From Neoceratodus forsteri (Eukaryota > Chordata > Ceratodontiformes > Ceratodontidae): a stretch of 64,000 nt of DNA. The stretch is from contig CM057456.1 of NCBI GenBank assembly GCA_016271365.2, positions 607,729,501-607,793,500 on the forward strand, in the 5' to 3' direction. Below are positions 48,215-57,943 of this stretch, piece by piece; the first letter of the stretch is position 1, and each line of letters opens with the position of its first letter. Below the pieces are notes generated by a model, which saw nothing but the letters and a program-made list of their open reading frames with translations, was not told the DNA's origin and did no database searches. Made by a program: the position numbers and the translations under genes.

Positions 48215-49322
48215 TGGAGGGTGGTCTCGCTGAATGAGAGATGCCTAAGTAACTAATCAGCTGAGCTACAGGTTCTCTTGGCAGTGGGGAGGGTGGACAT
48301 AGCGGCCATCATGGAAACATGGGCCACCCAGTACCAGGACTGGGATATGATGATCCCAGGATACATGATATTCAGGAAAGACAGGGCTTAGGGGAAGGGG
48401 GGGTGCATAGTGATCTATGTGAGGGAAGGGATAAGGTGTATGAGGAAGGAGGGGGGGGAGGAGGGCAGGATAGAGGCCATATGGATGCAATTTCAAGACT
48501 CCAAAAGGAGGACACTGAGGGTGGGGGTGGTGCACAGGCCACCATCTCAGAGGGATGATCTAGATAGTGAGTTGGCTGAGTAGATTAGAAGGGTCTGTAG
48601 GAAGGGGAACACAATAGTGGTAGGGGGACTTCAACCTCCCTGGGGTGGACTGGAACACACCAACCACCATGAGTGCAAAGGAGCAGGTATTACTAGAGAC
48701 ATTTCAGGACAGCTTCCTGGTGCAATTGGTTCGTGAGCCAACTAGGGTGGGAAGGACTCTGGACCTGGTACTAACAAATGGGGAAGCTGTAAGGGATCTG
48801 GGAGTGGAGGACCCCCTGGCTGGGAGTGACCACCACTCAGTGTGGTTCACACTCAATATGGGCAGAGAAACAGGTGGTATGGGTACCAGGGTGATAGATT
48901 TTAAGGGCACGGTCTTTAAAAGGATAGGGGAAATTTTGGCTGGGCATCTGGTGGGAATTCAAGCATGCACAAATGCTGACCAAATACGGGATATTATTAA
49001 AAGGGGACTAGCAGAGGCTGCTGAGACTTGTACCAAGACACGAAGCAAGAAAGGTAGGGCAAAGAAGCCAAGTTGGCTGACTCGGGAGGTCATGGAAGGG
49101 GTGAGGACCAAGAGAAAAGCATTCCAGAAACTTAAGAAATTGGGAGGGCAAGGGAACAAGGAAGAGTACATGAAGAAGTCCAGGGAGGTTACCGGGCTAG
49201 TCAGGGTGGCCAAGGCATCCAGAGAGCTGAGACTGGCACAGGGAATTAAGGAAGGGGAAAAGGACTTCTTCAGATACACTGGCAAGAGATGGAGAAACAA
49301 AGATCAGATTGTGGAGGATTAA
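48215..49322 (+). pseudogene. CR1 ORF2 endonuclease domain, broken
   Basis: A LNERCLSN-like start near 48230 is followed by DIAAIMETWA (the ETW block), VVGDFN split by one extra G at about 48630, then PGVDWNTPTTMSAKEQVLLE, TLDLVLTNGE and GSDHHSVWF (SDH block) by 48845. A linker rich in K/R (SKKGRAKKPSWL) leads toward the RT. Stops at about 48390 and 48250 and the frameshift disrupt it. Confidence 0.88.
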
Positions 49323-49434
49323 GAAGGATTGGGGTGGGTGGAGAAGGGGGGGACCAGGCAGAGGTACTGAATGATTACTTCTGCTCTGTGTTCACGGAGA
49401 AAAAGAGTGGCAGATACCCCATGGAAGAGGTGGA

Positions 49435-50565
49435 GTGGGTGGGGGGAGGGTGACTGATATCAGGATTATAGAGGACAGGGTTCTGGAAGGACTAAGGGCA
49501 CTGAGGGTGGACAAGGTACCGGGACCAGACAACATTCACCCTAGAATGCTTAGGGAGTTAGCGGAGATCCTGGCAGGACCACTGACAGACCTGTTCAGTA
49601 CATCGCTGGACACAGGATGCGTGCCACAAGACTGAAGTATGGCCCATGTGGTGTCCATTCACAAAAGTGGCCGAAGGATGAACCAGGCAACTACAGACTG
49701 ATGAGCCTCACCTCAATCATGGGTAAGCTCATGGAGACAATCCTGAAGGAGAGGCTGGTGACCTTTTTGGAAGATAATAGTCTCCAAGATGGTCATCAAC
49801 ATGGGTTTGTATTGGGCAGATCCTGCCAGACGAACCTAGTTGGGTTCTACAACTGGGTGACCAGGGAGCTGGACAAGGGCTATGCAGTGGACGTCCTGTA
49901 TTTGGACTTCAGCAAGGCCTTCGATTCTGTGCTGTATGGTAGGCTGGGAGGGAAAGCTGGAATACATAGGGGTGGGAACAAAAATGGTCAATTGGATCAC
50001 CAACTGGCTGAGGGGTAGGTAGCAAAGGGTAGTGGTGGTGGGGGGGACGCTCATCACCGAGGGACATCACGAGCGGGGTGCCACAGGGTTTGATACTGGG
50101 ACCAGTGCTGTTTGGGATATTCATATCCAATATCTCACACGGGGTCCGGAGTAAGATCAGTATGTTCACAGATGATACCAAGATGGGAGCTGTGGCAGAT
50201 GACATGGAGAGGTGAAAGGGATTACAGGAGGACCTGACCAAACTACAGGAGTGGTCAGAAACATGGCAGATGGGGTTTAACGCCAGGAAGTGCAAGGTCC
50301 TCCACTTTGGAGCTAGGAACCAAGGGAGGAAATAACAGCTGGGAGGGGGTAGAATTGGAATACACCATGGAGGAAAAGGATCTGGGGGTGCTTATTATGG
50401 GGAGCATGAACCACTCAGCTAAGTGCAGGAAGGCTGGTGCGAAAGCAAACAAGATGCTGGGGTGCATAGCAAGGGGAATCTCCTCCAGAAACAGGGAGGT
50501 GATCCTTCCCTTGTACAGGTCACTAGTCAGGCCTCACCTGGAATACTGTGTACAATACTGGTGTC
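49435..50565 (+). pseudogene. CR1 ORF2 reverse transcriptase, N-terminal and central part
   Basis: Blocks in order: VDKVPGPDNIHPRMLRELA (49510-49566), NYRLMSLTSIMGKLMETILK (49690-49750), HGFVLGRSCQTNLVGFYNWV (49800-49860), VLYLDFSKAFDSVL (49890-49935), SGVPQG-type near 50078, MFTDDTKM (YADD equivalent, with F and T at the first two positions) near 50163-50186, and MGFNARKCKVLHFGARN. It then reaches the C-terminal LVRPHLEYCVQYW at 50520-50560. At least three frame changes occur. The hAT element cuts in right after the last block. Confidence 0.88.
50558..50565. repeat. hAT target-site duplication, left copy
   Basis: CTGGTGTC, repeated at 51853-51860. Confidence 0.9.
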
Positions 50566-51852
50566 CAAGGCCGCCGACGGGGGGGGGGAGCCGGGGCAAC
50601 TGTCCCAGGCCCGGTGATTCAGGGGGGGGCCCAGCGGCCCGCATGCTGCAGCAGTACTGCTGATGCCATAGCAGATCCTCCTCCAACTCTCTGCACTGAT
50701 TTATAGCTGGTACAACAACACTGGCATTTTCATAATGTACCCCAGGCTCTCCAGCGCCAGATCTTGACGACAGTTTCCCAGTCTGCAGCAGTGGAGTGCA
50801 TGGTGCCGGGGGGGGGGAGGGAGCTGCTTATGCAGGTTGGAATTGAAAGTGGCTGCATCCATGTCCTGTCCCCATGGTAACCACCATGGACTTGCACTGA
50901 GTGGCTGCCGGCTTGACTGTGACCCACGGAAGCAGCTGCTGCAGCCAATTATCCCCAGACACTTCCTTGGTGGTTTTTTCACATCTTGCTCACCCACAGT
51001 GAAAAATGCAGCTCTGCTTATTTTTCAGCTAGCTGTATCCGTTGTTTGCCATTGCTAGTTCTTTTGTTAATCTTAGATGGTTGGGTCAATTGGGTCAGGT
51101 CCGGATGGGCCATGGGCGTGTTGTGACTGATTAGATCAGACAATGAGACAATGATCCCCTCTGAGTCTGGCTAACAGCACCAGCTGCATAAGGTAAAATA
51201 TGAACTTTACTTCTCATTAATAATGCATCTGTAAAAATAGCCTTGGGGTGTGTTAAAGGCAGACTGGAAGTGGTATTTTTCTGCCGTTCAGTTCCCCAAT
51301 GTCAGTTCATGGATGATGGGTCAGGATCTAAGTATATGAGTATGTCTTTCCCAATGAAACTTTTGAAATAAATATAGCATCATTGATTCTATGGTCAGAA
51401 TGTGATAGGCAGCCAAGAGCTCAAGCCAGGCAGAGTGGTGGTGGAGAGGATTTACAATGAAGCCCAGTCCAGGTGGCCAGACAGATACCTACTGTGTGTA
51501 TTACTCTTTATGTGCACGTAGTGGTGGTGGACATTCTGTTTTGCACAATCCCCAGGCTATAGTACCAGCATTACTGCACTGCTCTGCCCTATACATGGGC
51601 ATAAAGGGGTCCAGATGGGTGCTGAAGTTCAAAAGAGCACAGGGCAAAAAAGGTACTACTTCCAAACAGTGCAAGCAAATGTGCCCTTGGAATAATGGGC
51701 AAAAGGGGTGCCCCCCCCGCTCAGTGCAACACAGGGGTTACCTATTGTCATCTGTCAAATGTTGGAGGGTCTGCCATAGGAAGGGCAGGGGATGGGGGGG
51801 CCCTGGCCCAAAAGGTGTGTCCTGGGCCTGGAAATTTCTATCGGCACCCCTG
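50566..51852. mobile_element. hAT-like non-autonomous DNA transposon inserted in CR1
   Basis: The element starts CAAGGCCGCCGACGG and ends with the sequence whose reverse complement is CAGGGGTGCCGATAG. These are imperfect terminal inverted repeats with CA...TG ends. Both sides carry the 8-bp duplication CTGGTGTC (50558-50565 and 51853-51860), the length typical of hAT. The CR1 protein reading continues on the far side. No transposase is recognisable in the 1287 bp, so it is a non-autonomous copy. Confidence 0.92.
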
Positions 51853-51860
51853 CTGGTGTC
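51853..51860. repeat. hAT target-site duplication, right copy
   Basis: CTGGTGTC, matching 50558-50565. Confidence 0.9.
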
Positions 51861-52246
51861 CATTCCTGAAGAAGGACATCAGATTGTTAGAGGGGGTGCA
51901 GCATAAGGCAACGAAGATGATCAAGGGAATGGAGGGAAAGTCCTATAAGGAGAGGATGGGAGAGCTGAACATGTATACTCTGGAAGAGAGGAGGGATAGG
52001 GAGGATATGACTGAAACCTTTAAATACTTAAAGAGAATAAACAAGACTAATACAAAAGATTTTCCGGATCAAAAGGGGGAGGGACATGAGAGGGTAATGG
52101 TTGAGATTGGAGGGGGGGAAGATTCAGGAGGGAAATCAGGAGACACTTTTTCAAAGAAAGGGTGGTGGACAAGTGGAATACTCTGCCTGAGGAAGTGGCA
52201 TCCTGTAAAATGGTGGTCGGATTTAAGAAGGGGTAGGACAGAGTGA
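51853..52246 (+). pseudogene. CR1 ORF2 C-terminus after the hAT insertion
   Basis: WCPFLKKDIRLLEGVQHKAT is followed by KMIKGMEGKSYKERMGELNM, TLEERRDREDMTETFKYLKR and a degenerate C-terminal block. In other CR1 copies the two halves across the insertion are contiguous. The 3' UTR follows to 52374. Confidence 0.88.
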
Positions 52247-52779
52247 GGCGGGAGTGTTGTGACGAGGGGAGAGGGTCGGGCAGCTACAAGCTGAGGGGCT
52301 AGCTGCACAAATGAGCAGACTCAATAGACCGTGAGGCCTGTTTCTGCTGGCATTTCATATGTTCGTATGTTAGCATATTTGTGACCACCTTTCCAACTTC
52401 TTAAAGTCCTCCTGCAGTTGTTTGACTCCCTCCGTACTCTCCACTCTTCCACCGAGTTTCATGTCACCTGCAAACAGGGCAATGTTGCCATTTATGCCCT
52501 TGCTGATGTCACTAATGAATACATTGAAGAGGACCGGCCCCAGGACCGACCCCTGAGTCACCCCACTGGTGACCTGCCTCTCGTTAGCTTTCACTCCATT
52601 TACTACCACCCTTTGTTTTTTGGCCCCAGCCAACTCCGTTCCCACTTTACTATCTGTTCTGCTACCCCAAGGTCTTGTAGCTTATTTTAAGAGGTATCTA
52701 TGCGGGACTGTGTCAAATATGTTGAATTTGGTGGCAGCGCCTACAGTTTTTCTAAGCACTATCATTCACCACCTTGTTT

Positions 52780-53380
52780 TAAATTTCATAGATACATAGA
52801 AATTGGCAGATAAGGACCGCTAGGCCCATCTAGTCTGCCCGCAAGCCCTAAACCTGTATTCAGTTACTGACCCTAAGTAATCAATGGCTTTTCATCACTC
52901 CCTCTCCTCCCAATATTCCCTTATGCTGGTCCCAGGCTTGTTTAAACCCCCTCAAATAAACAAAAAATTCCAGCACTCCAGACTCAGACAAAAATTCAGA
53001 GATTTATTTATTAAATAAAAAAAAGAAATACTTTCAAAATGTTAGTGTAAGAATTACGAACACTAAATTAGTGAAGAACCTCCATCCACATCCAGCCTCG
53101 GCGCTTCGGGGCACAAACTCCCCTTCTTCAGGAGGTGTCCACTGTGCTTGTCCCCACCACTTTTTTTGTGGCAGACTGTTCCAAGCATCCACCACCATCT
53201 CTGTGTAGAAAATCTTCCTCACGTTACCTCTTAATCTACTCCTCTCCAATTTCGTATTGTGACCCCTCATTCTGATTTCTTTTCTACATTGGAAAAGATC
53301 CCCCATCTGCACATTGTTTATGCCCTCGATGTACTTGAAAGTTTCTATCATGTCTCCACTTCCTCTCCTCTCCTAGCTGT
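52780..53380 (-). mobile_element. second CR1 3' end nested in the first, itself split
   Basis: The minus-strand 3' UTR at 52785-52960 has a TATGTATCTATGAAA-type tail and CAGACTAGATGGGCC. The ORF2 C-terminus is at 53351-53146, with MIETFKYIEGINNVQMGDLF, RGHNTKLERSRLRGNVRKIF and EMVVDAWNSLP. Between UTR and ORF, a PLE-like terminus has been inserted (52957-53145). Confidence 0.82.
52957..53145 (-). mobile_element. Penelope-like terminal fragment with hammerhead-like core
   Basis: Minus-strand 53131-53101 reads CTGAAGA, A, GGGG-loop-CCCC, GAAG, CGC. This is the order and stem II of a hammerhead ribozyme with GAAA changed to GAAG. The downstream part has TTTAATAAATAAA and ends in GAGTGCTGGAATTTTTTG, matching the end of the 5.4-kb copy. 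It separates a CR1 UTR from its ORF, so it is an insertion. Confidence 0.6.
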
Positions 53381-53694
53381 TATTTATTCATGGAATTCGA
53401 CCACACTGTTATTTAATTAGGTGTTTTGATCCCCGTGCCCTCTTTGTCTAGTGCCTCCTTCAGTTTACCCAAAACAGAGGTAAGACTAACAGGCCTGTAG
53501 TTATTCGATTGTTCCTTGTCCCCACCCTTATGAAGGAAACATATTCTGCTACCCTTCAGTCTTTTAGAAACACCCTTGACTAAACTGAGCTACTGAATAG
53601 CCCTGACAGGGGTCTAGCCAATTCTGATGCCACTTCCCTAAGCACCCTCGAATGCATCCCGTCTGGCCCAAGGGCCTTATGTAAATATAGATAC

Positions 53695-54003
53695 AGGGCT
53701 GCCAACCCTTTTCTGACCCTTTCACATGAAGAAGTATTAAAAACAGTTTATACTCTACTGTAGTATTCCAATTTGCATTTTTATTACTTTACTCTTTAGT
53801 TGCGCTGCCTTGATCAGCTTGTTTATTGTATTGCTACTTGATTACTTAAGTTATACTTTTGATTGTGTGGCTGTTGTAACTTATTGCTGTGCTCTCCTCA
53901 TTTTCCCCTCCCTAAGGATGCATCTGGGAAATGAGCTATTTCAGCTCAGAGTGTATTTTCAGGCAAGTCTTTTGAAATCAAGTCAATCAATCAATCAAAT
54001 CTT
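53695..54003 (+). mobile_element. LINE/SINE 3' fragment with (TCAA)n tail
   Basis: This block separates two CR1 pieces and ends at 53985-54000 in AAGTCAATCAATCAATCAAA. The tetramer tail suggests an L2-like 3' end. The body is unassigned. The short frame at 53810-54067 is not a credible gene. Confidence 0.5.
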
Positions 54004-54156
54004 TTGCCTCATTTCTGGGATCCCCCTATCAGCAGCCTTCATGCCACTTTCTGGCGATGGTCCATAGTCCTCCAGTGTGAAAACTGAGCAGAAGTTGTTG
54101 TTAAGAATAACTGCCTTCTGCATATCCTTCTTTATTACCCTGTCCTCTCTGCCAGC

Positions 54157-54161
<5 letters not shown>

Positions 54162-54193
<32 letters not shown>
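54162..54193. repeat. (TA)n microsatellite
   Basis: About 16 TA dinucleotides. Confidence 0.95.
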
Positions 54194-54196
<3 letters not shown>

Positions 54197-54442
54197 CACA
54201 CCAGTGGTGAATCAATTGGGTAAATAAATCATGTTATTCTAGGATAAATATTTATTTTCACTTAGAACACCATTTATATAACTTAGAACATCATTTATAC
54301 TACTTAGAACATGTTATTTCAACTTAGAATCTAGAAATGGAACACAGAGAACAATGGGCCAGATAAGGAACTTAAAATGGAAAGAAAGGCTGTTTTAAGC
54401 TAAAACAAAGCAAAACACCAGTATAAACAATACAGATGGTGT

Positions 54443-54617
54443 GGTATATATCAAATACATAATGGATTGCAGTAGAACAGCACACTTATCTCCACACCTG
54501 AGTGGTAAGACCTTTATAACTAACTTGTGGCTTTGCAACTCGTGAGTTATGGGTCTTACCACTCACTAGTGGAGATAAATGTGTTATTCCACTGCAGTCC
54601 ATTATGTATTCCATATA

Positions 54618-54618
<1 letters not shown>
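54443..54618. repeat. ~175-bp palindromic MITE-like unit
   Basis: The arms are near-complete reverse complements. ATACATAATGGATTGCAGTA (54454-54473) matches the right arm ending in CTGCAGTCCATTATGTAT. ACTTATCTCCACACCTGAGT and GGTAAGACC match CACTAGTGGAGATAAATG and GGTCTTACC. The centre lies near 54528, with a smaller inner pairing of ATAACTAAC and GTGAGTTAT. Its right end runs into a (TA)n tract. Confidence 0.8.

Positions 54619-54619
<1 letters not shown>

Positions 54620-54648
<29 letters not shown>
54620..54648. repeat. (TA)n microsatellite
   Basis: A TA tract separating the palindromic unit from the inverted gene fragment. Confidence 0.95.
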
Positions 54649-54649
<1 letters not shown>

Positions 54650-54891
54650 CTCTGCCGCCATTGTCATTGTGACTCCAGCTGTTTTTGTAACAATAGCAGC
54701 TGGATATTGGCTTCTTCCCTTTCACTTTGATTACATTTTTGTTGTAGATTCCACATAAATCAGGAAATAACACTCTAGATGATGAGGCACAAGGAACAAA
54801 ACCTCTGGGATGATGATGTGAGCTACGTTCAGCAGCATCTGGATGTTGTCCAGATTTTCTGATGCTCTTGGTTTTTGTGAACTTTTGATAG
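54649..54891 (-). pseudogene. inverted partial copy of the 5' part of the 55.4-60.1 kb gene
   Basis: The reverse complement of this stretch closely matches 55726-55967 on the plus strand. Shared runs include CAATGACAATGGCGGCAGAG and GTTACAAAAACAGCTG. The minus-strand frame LFPDLCGIYNKNVIKVKGKK parallels the plus-strand LFPDSCGICNENIIKVKEKK. It ends abruptly at the (TA)n tract on one side and at a duplicated block on the other. It is a second copy, truncated, in head-to-head orientation. Confidence 0.88.
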
Positions 54892-55371
54892 CTCTGTGAG
54901 GCCTTCTGGCACCATGCAATTCTGCTTAAAGTTAAGCCAGTCCAAATTCTCTCATATGTTTCCCATGATGCTTTGCATTATTGGGTTATGTGCAATTGTG
55001 TTTTCTTTAAAATTTGGCTGTATGGCCAATATCCTCTGGGATAACCAATGCCTCAGAGCATTTGCTCTGTGGTTCTTTTGTAGTGTTCTTCCTTCTCAAT
55101 TTTGGGGTCCCCATGGCCCAAACAAATAACATCCCCCTTAAGGGTTGGCTGGCTCCCTCTCCCTGGGCTAAGACACAGATATGGCACACTGATGAGTCCA
55201 AATGAGGCTGAAACACATGTATGTGTCTGCACTTCTTAGCCTTTGCTGATTGCACTGTGAGGCCTTCTGGCACCATGCAATTCTACTTAAAGTTAAGCCA
55301 GTCCAAATTCTCTCATGGTGATTTGCATATTTTCCCATGATGCTTTGCATTATTGGGTTATGTGCAACTGT

Positions 55372-55375
<4 letters not shown>
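54892..55375. repeat. ~115-bp direct repeat flanking the inverted fragment
   Basis: CTGTGAGGCCTTCTGGCACC followed by ATGCAATTCT, CTTAAAGTTAAGCCAGTCC and TTTGCATTATTGGGTTATG occurs at 54894-55005 and 55255-55372. The second copy has a 19-bp insertion. The sequence between the copies is unassigned. Confidence 0.85.
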
Positions 55376-55416
<41 letters not shown>

Positions 55417-55425
55417 CATACATAC
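55374..55425. repeat. (TA)n-(CATA)n microsatellite
   Basis: About 19 TA repeats, then CATACATACATACA. Confidence 0.95.
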
Positions 55426-57622
55426 ACTCACACACTAACACATTTCTTTTTATTTCAGACTCTTTGAGGATGTCTCTAAACTTATCTGTCAAGCGGAAAT
55501 GTGGAGAGAAAAATCCTAGGACTCTGCAGTTTGTAGTGAATTAACCTGCCCTGACAACAAGAGACTCTGAAGTAACTCCTCTGAGTGACAAAAGTTACCG
55601 CACACTTATAGAGAGCAAAGATATTCGAACCCAGTTAAGTGGTGAAAATTGTCACAATGAGCAGTGTGCATCAGTTCCAATGCCTAACTATGACCCTGCC
55701 AAGCATGGCTACCATAGACAATGCTATCAAAAGTTCACAAAAGCCAAGAGAACCAGAAAATCTGGAGAACATGCAGATGCTGGTGAATGTAGTTCACATC
55801 ATCATCTCAGGGGTTTTGTTCCTTGTGCCTCATCATCTAGAATGTTATTTCCTGATTCATGTGGAATCTGCAACGAAAATATAATTAAAGTGAAGGAGAA
55901 GAAGTAATATCCAACTGCTACTGTTACAAAAACAGCTGAAGCCACAATGACAATGGCGGCAGAGCTATGTGATGACCAAGATAAGCTCATAACAATTAAG
56001 ACAGAGGACCTCATTGCAAGGGAGTTTCGTAAACAAGGCAAGTGCTACCTAAATTATACAGTAATCACAAGGGATAGGACCCCAGATGATCAGAATAGAA
56101 GTGATGATGAAGATGACAATGAGCAGTCAGATGGAAATGGGTTTGAGGCCATTTGTTGTGTAATTGAAGACAATGTGCTTAAAACACACCAAGCCATTTC
56201 AATGAAGGCATTTAATGAAATCTCAGGCGTCAGAGTAGGAGAGCGACAATACCGTTATAAACTTAGAAACCAACTGAAAAATAAATATGGTGATTCACTT
56301 TTATTTTTAATAGGTGATCCTCAAAAAGCACTAGTTGTAATCAGTGCTGAATCATTAACTGGTGGTGCATCAGTCACAGAGCTTCTGAGAACGGATGACA
56401 ATCAAGTCATCAAGCATGCTGCTTCCTTGGTGAACATATCTTAAGATTTGTAGAGACAGCACCTTCACTACCATGGCCACCAACAGTGCATGCTCTCCTG
56501 AGTAAAGAACGACAGCCCACAGAGACAGCTCAATCATTTTTTTTCTCAGATGTAGTAAAATCACTCAAACATACAGAGAGTGAACAAGTCTCCCAGTTGT
56601 TAAAGTCCTACTCAGAAGACCTAATTCACAGTGTCACACATGACAAGTTTCTCACTACAAAACATGTACTTGTTGGAGTTCTGCTGCACAATATGACCAG
56701 AGAGAAAATACCTGTGAACATCCTGTTTCACTGAGGGAATAGTTGCAGTTATGACTAAGTGTGTAAAATTGAAACTGATTTAGCGGAACTTTCTCAGCAT
56801 TTTCAAGAGCAAGGTCTGTTACTGTTACTGCCACTTTATCCAAAGTCAGAGTCTTCTGTTGTCTTAACAGTTTTCTGGATGGGCAAATTTGATCAGACAC
56901 AGAACAATACACAATACACATGGTGTTGCATACCAAGAAGAATCTGAAGGCTCCATTCTCCAAGAAGATTCTATTGAAATTACTCACTCAAAAAGGACAA
57001 TTGTATCTAACAAAAAGGAATTAGAACATCGACAGGTGAATTCAAAGAAGGAGCCAACCAAATTTAGCAATATGCCCAAGTCTGCTGTACCAAACTCAGT
57101 GGTAAATATTGCCAAGTCACAGCTAATGCTATGGAAACTCAGTTGGGAAGCACACAAGGAGGATTAGCTTGTCCTAAGGTTTACTGGTTGGCTGACGCAA
57201 GTTTGTAACAACCATGCAAGTTCACCAAAGAAGATAGTTATCACATATCTTCCACCCGTCGACAAACCCATCATTGATTATGCCACTGTAGTCGAATACC
57301 TCACACAAACACAAGAAATAGCTCAGCAAGTAGATATGCCCTATGTTCACCTGACACTTGACGTTAGAGCAGCAGCAAAGGTATATTATGTTGTGTGGAA
57401 TTTCCCTGATCAGTTCCACAATGTCATAAATCATTTGGGAGATGTCCACCTATTCCTGGAAAACTTTGGCATTATAGAACAGTTAGTTGGTGGCAGTGGC
57501 TTTGAGGACATAGTATTTCAGGCTGGTCTTTGTGCCTCTGGCAGCATAAGGGTAGTTTTGCATGGGAAGCATTACAATCAGGCTTGGACTGTACAGAAAC
57601 ATTTTGCAGATGCCTTAGAGAG

Positions 57623-57684
57623 ATTGTTACTGGTCAGATTTCTAGAGTATTCAATTGTTACTGGTCAGATTTCTAGAGTATTCA
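57623..57684. repeat. perfect 31-bp tandem duplication inside the pseudogene
   Basis: The 31 bases at 57623-57653 are repeated exactly at 57654-57684. Because 31 is not a multiple of three, the duplication shifts the frame at the LLVRFLEYS position. Confidence 0.92.
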
Positions 57685-57897
57685 ACAGAATTGAATGCCA
57701 CCACTGTAGTATTGCTTGACCTGATCAGATCATCACCTCAACCCATAGACTTCCATAAACTGCTTCAGAAAGATGAAACTGTCACTTTCCAGACTAAGTA
57801 TGAGGCTTTCAGGCAGCAGATTCATTGCCGTGAGGTGGGGAAAACCCCACAACTTTGGATGACGTATCTGAATATAGTGGACTGGCAGCATTTGCTC

Positions 57898-57943
57898 CAC
57901 ACAGCAATAAAAGAAAATAACACACAGCAATAAAAGAAAAGAA
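57898..57943. repeat. 23-bp tandem duplication inside the pseudogene
   Basis: CACACAGCAATAAAAGAAAA begins at 57898 and again at 57921. The 23-bp step again shifts the frame. Confidence 0.88.

Larger units (their letters stand above)
45748..52374 (+). mobile_element. long CR1 LINE with ORF1 and ORF2, interrupted by a hAT element
   Basis: The plus strand holds, in order, a 5' leader with a direct repeat, ORF1 with an esterase-like domain, ORF2 EN and RT, a hAT insertion at 50566-51852, the rest of ORF2, and a 3' UTR ending in TTCATATGTTCGTATGTTAG. That end is a variant octamer tail at about 52350-52374. Without the hAT it would be about 5.3 kb, close to a full CR1. The frame is interrupted by stops and by a single-G insertion inside the EN GDFN motif. 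Confidence 0.9.
52375..54160 (-). mobile_element. minus-strand CR1 fragmented by nested insertions
   Basis: CR1 RT pieces lie in three separated blocks on one strand. The first, at 52375-52770, has [20 protein letters not shown] and ALFAGDMKLGG. The second, at 53425-53690, has ALGPDGMHSRVLRE-like residues. The third, at 54005-54160, is the upstream linker with a NNFCSVFT-like block. Other elements fill the gaps. In the first block the catalytic A-D-D is A-G-D, so one essential aspartate is lost. Confidence 0.72.
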
